From the NCBI RefSeq assembly GCF_029871205.1, contig NZ_SSOJ01000044.1, positions 1 to 55,667 of the forward strand: a DNA stretch of 55,667 bases, read 5' to 3'. The DNA is from Pseudomonas sp. BN417. GTDB lineage: Bacteria; Pseudomonadota; Gammaproteobacteria; Pseudomonadales; Pseudomonadaceae. The translations under genes were made by a program, and so were the position numbers. Positions 52,234 to 55,667 of the stretch are shown here, piece by piece (positions within the stretch are counted from its first letter, which is position 1; every line of letters starts with the position of its first letter). The notes under the pieces were generated by a model, which saw nothing but the letters and a program-made list of their open reading frames with translations, searched no databases and had not been told where the DNA came from.

Positions 52234-52639
52234 GGCTCTTTCCTTTGCGGGGCGCACTTCAATACTTCGGTTGCCCTGATCTTGATATTTGCTTCCTGAA
52301 CTCGGCGAGTATGCTCGTTTTCTGAGCATAAATCTCGTTATCTGACCAGAGGGGAGCGGCGAAATCCCGACACGTACTTCGGAGTTCCTCGTCAGGTCGT
52401 CACCGAATCCTGCCTGTTCGATCGGTACCCTTTTCCCCGGTAGTTTGTGGAAGTCGCAGTGGAAGTCGGAATTTCGAATACTCCGGCAATGGAAAAAAAC
52501 GCTGGGATTCCGATAGGCGCATGGGTTGAGTCGCAACGATGGCGGGCTGCTGAAAGTCCTCGTCTCTACTAACGAAAACTTGTCGGATACAGGGGCAAAG
52601 GCAGTTCCAATATCAAGGATCCGAACTGCCGCCCGCGCC
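52234..52639. other. 406-nt intergenic region, relatively AT-rich
   Basis: No convincing ORF. It includes a direct repeat GTGGAAGTCG-CA-GTGGAAGTCG (near 52447-52470) and short AT-rich runs. It is probably the promoter region of the SutA-like gene plus decayed sequence. Confidence 0.5.
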
Positions 52640-53125
52640 TCAGAGCTTGTAGCCGATCTGCCGCAGCAGGCCCTTGCGCCAGGCGATGTCGTCCTCGCCT
52701 TCCGCCCCTTTCGGCGGGAAGCCGTCCACCACCCCGAGCACACCACGGCCCTGGCCGGTTTCGGCGAGTATCACCTCCGTGGGATTGGCCGTGGCGCAGA
52801 AGATCCGGCAGACCTCCGGCACCAGCTTGAGGCTGTTGAGCACATTGACCGGGTAGAAACCTTCGCCGAGGAAGACGATGAAACTGTGACCGGCGGCAAT
52901 CGCCAGGGCGTTGCGGCGGGCGAGTTCGAGCAGGGCGTCGTCGGTGCCGGAGCAGCGCACCAGGCACTTGCCCGAGGCCTCGCAGAAGGCCAGCCCGAAG
53001 CGGATACCGGGCACTGCGCCAACCAGGGCTTCGTGGATGTCTTCCACGGACTTGATGAAGTGGGTCTGGCCGAAGATGAAGTTGATGTCGTCCGGCTTGT
53101 CGATGGTCACGCTGACGAGTTGCAT
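52640..53125 (-). CDS. Adenosine-specific kinase family protein
   Basis: 161 residues of the family annotated 'adenosine specific kinase' (PF04008 type). Blocks: VSVTIDKPDDINFIFGQTHFIKSVEDIHEALV, FGLAFCEASGKCLVRCSGTDDALLELA, GHSFIVFLGEGFYPVNVLN, IFCATANPTEVILAETGQGRGVLGVVDG. The biochemical assignment of the family rests on few cases. GGAGG lies about 9 nt before ATG 53125. It is monocistronic, upstream of a repeat and the hpd terminator. Confidence 0.85.
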   Translation of the reverse strand: MQLVSVTIDKPDDINFIFGQTHFIKSVEDIHEALVGAVPGIRFGLAFCEASGKCLVRCSGTDDALLELARRNALAIAAGHSFIVFLGEGFYPVNVLNSLKLVPEVCRIFCATANPTEVILAETGQGRGVLGVVDGFPPKGAEGEDDIAWRKGLLRQIGYKL

Positions 53126-53192
53126 GTGAAGCGCCTCCACCCCCCATGGAAAGCATAGTCAGGAGTCCGGAGCCTCGGAGTGGGGCATTTCC

Positions 53193-53255
53193 GCAGGGTG
53201 CGCCGTGCGCACCGCCATCTCGCACGGCAGTTTCGGTGCGCGCAGCGCACCCTAC
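53193..53255. repeat. Family B repeat, copy 5
   Basis: GCAGGGTGCGCCGTGCGCACC at the left, GGTGCGCGCAGCGCACCCTAC at the right. It lies between the hpd terminator and the upstream side of the adenosine-kinase-family gene. Confidence 0.85.
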
Positions 53256-53280
53256 CCGATGTCGTCCTGGTGCTCGGCAG

Positions 53281-53308
53281 AAAAGAAAAACCCGGCAGAA
53301 GCCGGGTC
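53281..53308 (-). terminator. Rho-independent terminator of hpd
   Basis: Stem ACCCGGC/GCCGGGT with loop AGAA. On the minus strand it runs into TTTTTCTTTT. It starts 20 nt after the hpd stop codon. Confidence 0.9.
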
Positions 53309-53327
53309 TTTCCTGGACGATCGCGCC

Positions 53328-54407
53328 TTATTCGTCGGTGCTCAACACACCACGACGGATCTGGTCGCGTTCGATGGATTCGAACAGGGCCTTGAAGTTG
53401 CCCTCGCCGAAGCCGTCATCGCCCTTGCGCTGGATGAACTCGAAGAACACCGGGCCCATCAGGGTTTCCGAGAAGATCTGCAGCAGCAGGCGTCTGTTGC
53501 CGCCTTCCGAGGTGCCGTCCAGCAGGATGCCACGGGCCTTCAGCTCCTCTTCCGGCTCGCCGTGGTCCGGCAGGCGGCCCTGGAGCATCTCGTAGTAGGT
53601 TTCCGGCGGCGCGGTCATGAAGCGCATGCCACGAGCCTTAAGGTCATCCCAGGTCTTGAGCAGGTCGTCGGTGAAGAACGCCACGTGCTGGATGCCTTCG
53701 CCGTTGAACTGCATCAGGAACTCTTCGATCTGTCCCGAGCCCTTGGAGGATTCCTCGTTCAGCGGGATGCGGATCATGCCGTCCGGCGCGGTCATGGCCT
53801 TGGAGGTCAGGCCAGTGTACTCGCCCTTGATGTCGAAGTAGCGGATCTCGCGGAAGTTGAACAGCTTCTCGTAGAAGTCCGCCCAGTAGGCCATGCGGCC
53901 GCGGTACACGTTGTGGGTCAGGTGGTCGATGATCTTCAGGCCGGCCCCCTGGGGGTTGCGGTCCACGCCTTCGATGAACTCGAAGTCGATGTCGTAGATC
54001 GAGGAGCCCTCGCCGAAACGGTCGATCAGGTACAGCGGAGCGCCGCCGATGCCCTTGATCGCCGGCAGGCGCAGTTCCATCGGGCCGGTGGGGATCTCGA
54101 TGGGCTGGGCGCCCAGTTCCAGGGCGCGGGCGTAGGCCTGGTGGGCGTTCTTCACGCGGAAGGCCATGCCGCAGACGGACGGGCCGTGCTCGGCGGCGAA
54201 ATAGGCGGCCAGGCTCTTGGGCTCGTTGTTCAGGATCAGGTTGATCTCGCCCTGGCGATACAGGTGCACGTCCTTGGAGCGGTGGGTGGCGACCTTGGTG
54301 AAGCCCATCATCGCGAAGATGGGTTCCAGGGTATTCGGGGTGGGGGAAGCGAATTCGATGAATTCGAAGCCCATCAGGCCCATGGGGTTTTCGTAGATGT
54401 CAGCCAT
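53328..54407 (-). CDS. hpd: 4-hydroxyphenylpyruvate dioxygenase
   Basis: 359 residues. It converts 4-hydroxyphenylpyruvate to homogentisate, the entry to this pathway. Iron ligands His 162 (IDHLTHNV), His 241 ([10 protein letters not shown]) and Glu 323 (FFEFIQRKG) are in the expected places. GAGGTG lies 6 nt before ATG 54407. It follows maiA by about 140 nt and has its own terminator. It is not adjacent to hmgA, unlike many pseudomonads. Confidence 0.97.
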   Translation of the reverse strand: MADIYENPMGLMGFEFIEFASPTPNTLEPIFAMMGFTKVATHRSKDVHLYRQGEINLILNNEPKSLAAYFAAEHGPSVCGMAFRVKNAHQAYARALELGAQPIEIPTGPMELRLPAIKGIGGAPLYLIDRFGEGSSIYDIDFEFIEGVDRNPQGAGLKIIDHLTHNVYRGRMAYWADFYEKLFNFREIRYFDIKGEYTGLTSKAMTAPDGMIRIPLNEESSKGSGQIEEFLMQFNGEGIQHVAFFTDDLLKTWDDLKARGMRFMTAPPETYYEMLQGRLPDHGEPEEELKARGILLDGTSEGGNRRLLLQIFSETLMGPVFFEFIQRKGDDGFGEGNFKALFESIERDQIRRGVLSTDE

Positions 54408-54442
54408 TTTTTGCACCTCAAGCATGTATTGGAAGTTATAGG

Positions 54443-54538
54443 TCAATGCGAGGTGGCAACAGGCGGCGCGCAGGAGATGCCGCGCACGCTGCGGGCGAGG
54501 TGGTCGCCAATGGTGACCTTGAATCCGAGGCTCTGCAT
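54443..54538 (-). CDS. Possible 31-codon small ORF between maiA and hpd
   Basis: It starts [20 protein letters not shown] and ends PPVATSH. GAGG lies about 8 nt upstream, and the ATG begins 11 nt after the maiA stop, so it could be translated from the maiA transcript. I do not recognise a family. It may be a gene fragment. Confidence 0.3.
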   Translation of the reverse strand: MQSLGFKVTIGDHLARSVRGISCAPPVATSH

Positions 54539-54548
54539 ATGGGTTGCC

Positions 54549-55181
54549 TCAGGCCGGTTTGTCGGCTTGCTGGTCGGGGTGTGCCTGGATGAACGCCGGA
54601 TGCTGCAGGGCGAGGCGTTCGACCCGGGCGATCTTCGGATAGTGTGACAGGTCCAGTTCGAAGCGGCGGGCGGCGTAGACCTGCGGTAGCAGGTAGACAT
54701 CGGCCAGGCCCGGCTCGCCGAAGCAGAAGCCCTCATCGCCTATCAAGGCTTCGACAGCGTTGAAGCCCTCCGTGATCCAGTGGCGTATCCAACCCATCAC
54801 TTCCGCTTCGCCGATCTCCAGGCCACGCAGGCGATTGAGCACGGCGACGTTGTGCAGCGGGTGGATGTCGCAGCCGATGATGGCGGCCACGGCGCGCTGG
54901 CGGGCACGTTCCTCGAGGCCCTGGGGCAGGAGGGCGGGCTGGGGATAACGTTCTTCGAGGTATTCGATGATGGCGGGGGACTGGGTCAGCACCTGGCCCG
55001 CGTCGGTACGCAGGCTGGGCACGCGGCCCTGGGGATTGATCGCCTTGTAGTCGGGCTTGTGTTGCTGGCCTCCGTCCTGGATCAGGTTCACCGGGATCTG
55101 CCGGGCTTCCAGCCCCTTCAGCGCCAGGGCGATGCGCACCCGGTAGGAGGAGGTGGAGCGGTAATAGGTGTAGAGGTCCAT
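54549..55181 (-). CDS. maiA: Maleylacetoacetate isomerase (zeta-class GST)
   Basis: 210 residues. It isomerises maleylacetoacetate to fumarylacetoacetate using glutathione. The N-terminal thioredoxin-like domain has YYRSTSSYRVRIALALKGL and QSPAIIEYLEERYP; the C-terminal helical domain has GCDIHPLHNVAVL. The usual SSCSxRVRIAL lacks its Cys here (SSYRVRIAL). Start 55181. An element matching the hmgA operator lies upstream at 55242-55269. Confidence 0.94.
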   Translation of the reverse strand: MDLYTYYRSTSSYRVRIALALKGLEARQIPVNLIQDGGQQHKPDYKAINPQGRVPSLRTDAGQVLTQSPAIIEYLEERYPQPALLPQGLEERARQRAVAAIIGCDIHPLHNVAVLNRLRGLEIGEAEVMGWIRHWITEGFNAVEALIGDEGFCFGEPGLADVYLLPQVYAARRFELDLSHYPKIARVERLALQHPAFIQAHPDQQADKPA

Positions 55182-55241
55182 ACAAGCACTCACGCAGGCG
55201 GCAGGCGGTCCGGGAACCCGGTAGCCGGCATTGTTATTTTC

Positions 55242-55269
55242 GTAATCAATTTACACTTTGCGTAATTTG
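55242..55269. promoter_or_regulatory. Putative HmgR operator upstream of maiA
   Basis: Starts GTAAT and ends CGTAATTTG with internal TTAC-N-C. It is aligned gap-free to 41186-41213. It lies 61 nt upstream of the maiA start. Confidence 0.6.
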
Positions 55270-55345
55270 GGCGTTTGGGGCGGGGCTGTCAAGCGTTGGG
55301 GTGGGGAGAGGACGGAGCGGCGGTGATTCTTGCAAGGGGATAACC

Positions 55346-55436
55346 TGTGGGGGCGAATTCATTCGCTAAGGGCCGCGCAGCGGCCCCCATGGAAGCATCG
55401 CAGGGCAGACCTGCGGTCTGCTTGGCGAATGAATTG
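55346..55436. repeat. Family A palindromic repeat, copy 5 (right arm truncated)
   Basis: Left arm TGTGGGGGCGAATTCATTCGC, interior GGGCCGCGCAGCGGCCC hairpin. The right arm is GCGAATGAATTG then unrelated sequence, so it lacks the GCCCCCACA end. Confidence 0.85.
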
Positions 55437-55667
55437 GCTAGGTCTGCATTAAGTGGTGCTAGAACATCCTGAGCCAAACTGCCTATCGAGCGGGCTGCGA
55501 GTCCCTGTTTCGCCTCCCGGCGAGTCACTTCTGGCAGTCGCCCCAGAAGTAACCAAGAAGGCTTGCCCCTGCATCCGGCCCGGCTACGCCGGGTTCCCTT
55601 GCTCCATCGTCGCTCCGGGGGCCCGGCGTGAGGGGCCATCCCTGGCCCCGCACGCCTCTCGCGGCAT
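55437..55667. other. Right-end intergenic sequence resembling a common Pseudomonas noncoding module
   Basis: No supported gene. The stretch CGCCTCCCGGCGAGTCACTT... to about 55605 resembles a dispersed intergenic sequence often seen next to REPs in Pseudomonas genomes, which yields spurious ORFs on both strands. The assignment is from memory of such sequences. Confidence 0.4.

Noticed and set aside
55289-55639. 116-codon ORF on the minus strand at the right end
   Set aside because: It runs through a family A repeat and a common noncoding module; no ribosome site or domain.

Overview
The window is a GC-rich gammaproteobacterial chromosome segment, almost certainly from a Pseudomonas-type organism. 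The evidence is the gene content (SprT, TtcA, the cob block followed by MarR/MFS/glutathione peroxidase, and the HmgR/HmgA/FahA/Hpd/MaiA tyrosine pathway), the dense short overlaps between co-directional genes, and several families of short palindromic intergenic repeats. I see no rRNA, tRNA, CRISPR array, prophage or complete insertion sequence.

Layout. 1-7.9 kb: housekeeping and small genes (sprT, a Yip1-like membrane protein, a DnaJ-related protein, ttcA, a Tag-like glycosylase, a sirtuin, two tandem NlpC/P60 lipoproteins, an O-methyltransferase, an HNH-type protein, an AbrB/PIN toxin-antitoxin pair). 7.9-19.0 kb: a cobalamin-riboswitch-controlled operon running from an outer-membrane B12 receptor through cobO, cobB, bluB, cobD, cobC, cobQ, cobU, cobT, a phosphatase and cobS. 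It covers late B12 assembly and salvage; no corrin-ring genes are present here. 19.0-22.3 kb: a DUF559 nuclease-fold gene, a decayed acyl-CoA dehydrogenase tail, and a MarR-MFS-small membrane protein unit with two matching operators, then a periplasmic glutathione peroxidase. 22.5-28.6 kb: a monooxygenase/amidotransferase pair divergent from a LysR gene, an SRPBCC protein, an ECF42-type sigma module with two matching promoters, and another LysR gene. 28.8-37.1 kb: an HPP-CBS membrane protein and an organosulfur operon (two SfnB-like flavoenzymes, an FMN monooxygenase, a MetQNI-type transporter). 37.2-42.1 kb: a CigR-like protein, a glycine-rich secreted repeat protein, fahA-hmgA and divergent hmgR. 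42.1-45.4 kb: a zinc-peptidase-family protein with a mutated active site, a CBS-domain histidine kinase and a double-receiver response regulator. 45.4-51.8 kb: a tightly overlapped seven-gene operon on the minus strand joining a putative acyl-derived small-molecule pathway (thermostable-hemolysin/GNAT-like protein, AMP ligase, heme-oxygenase-like oxidase, SDR) to a TPR protein and an OmpR/QseC-type two-component system. 52-55.7 kb: a possible small RNA, a SutA-like small protein, an adenosine-specific-kinase family protein, hpd, maiA, and a repeat-rich right end.

How the genes work together. hpd, hmgA, maiA and fahA form the tyrosine/homogentisate catabolic route, but hpd-maiA lie about 12 kb from hmgA-fahA. 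A shared 28-bp element upstream of hmgA and maiA suggests HmgR joins them into one regulon. The sulfur operon couples import of an organosulfur compound to flavin-dependent desulfurisation. The best candidate for an undescribed system is the 45.4-51.8 kb operon. A PmrA/QseB-like direct repeat sits at its promoter, so the two-component system encoded at its 3' end probably controls it.

Short palindromic repeats are unusually intrusive here. They supply stop codons or coding tails for cobS, the DUF559 gene, the FMN monooxygenase and a histidine kinase, sit inside the 5' coding end of cobB, and occupy most convergent gene ends.
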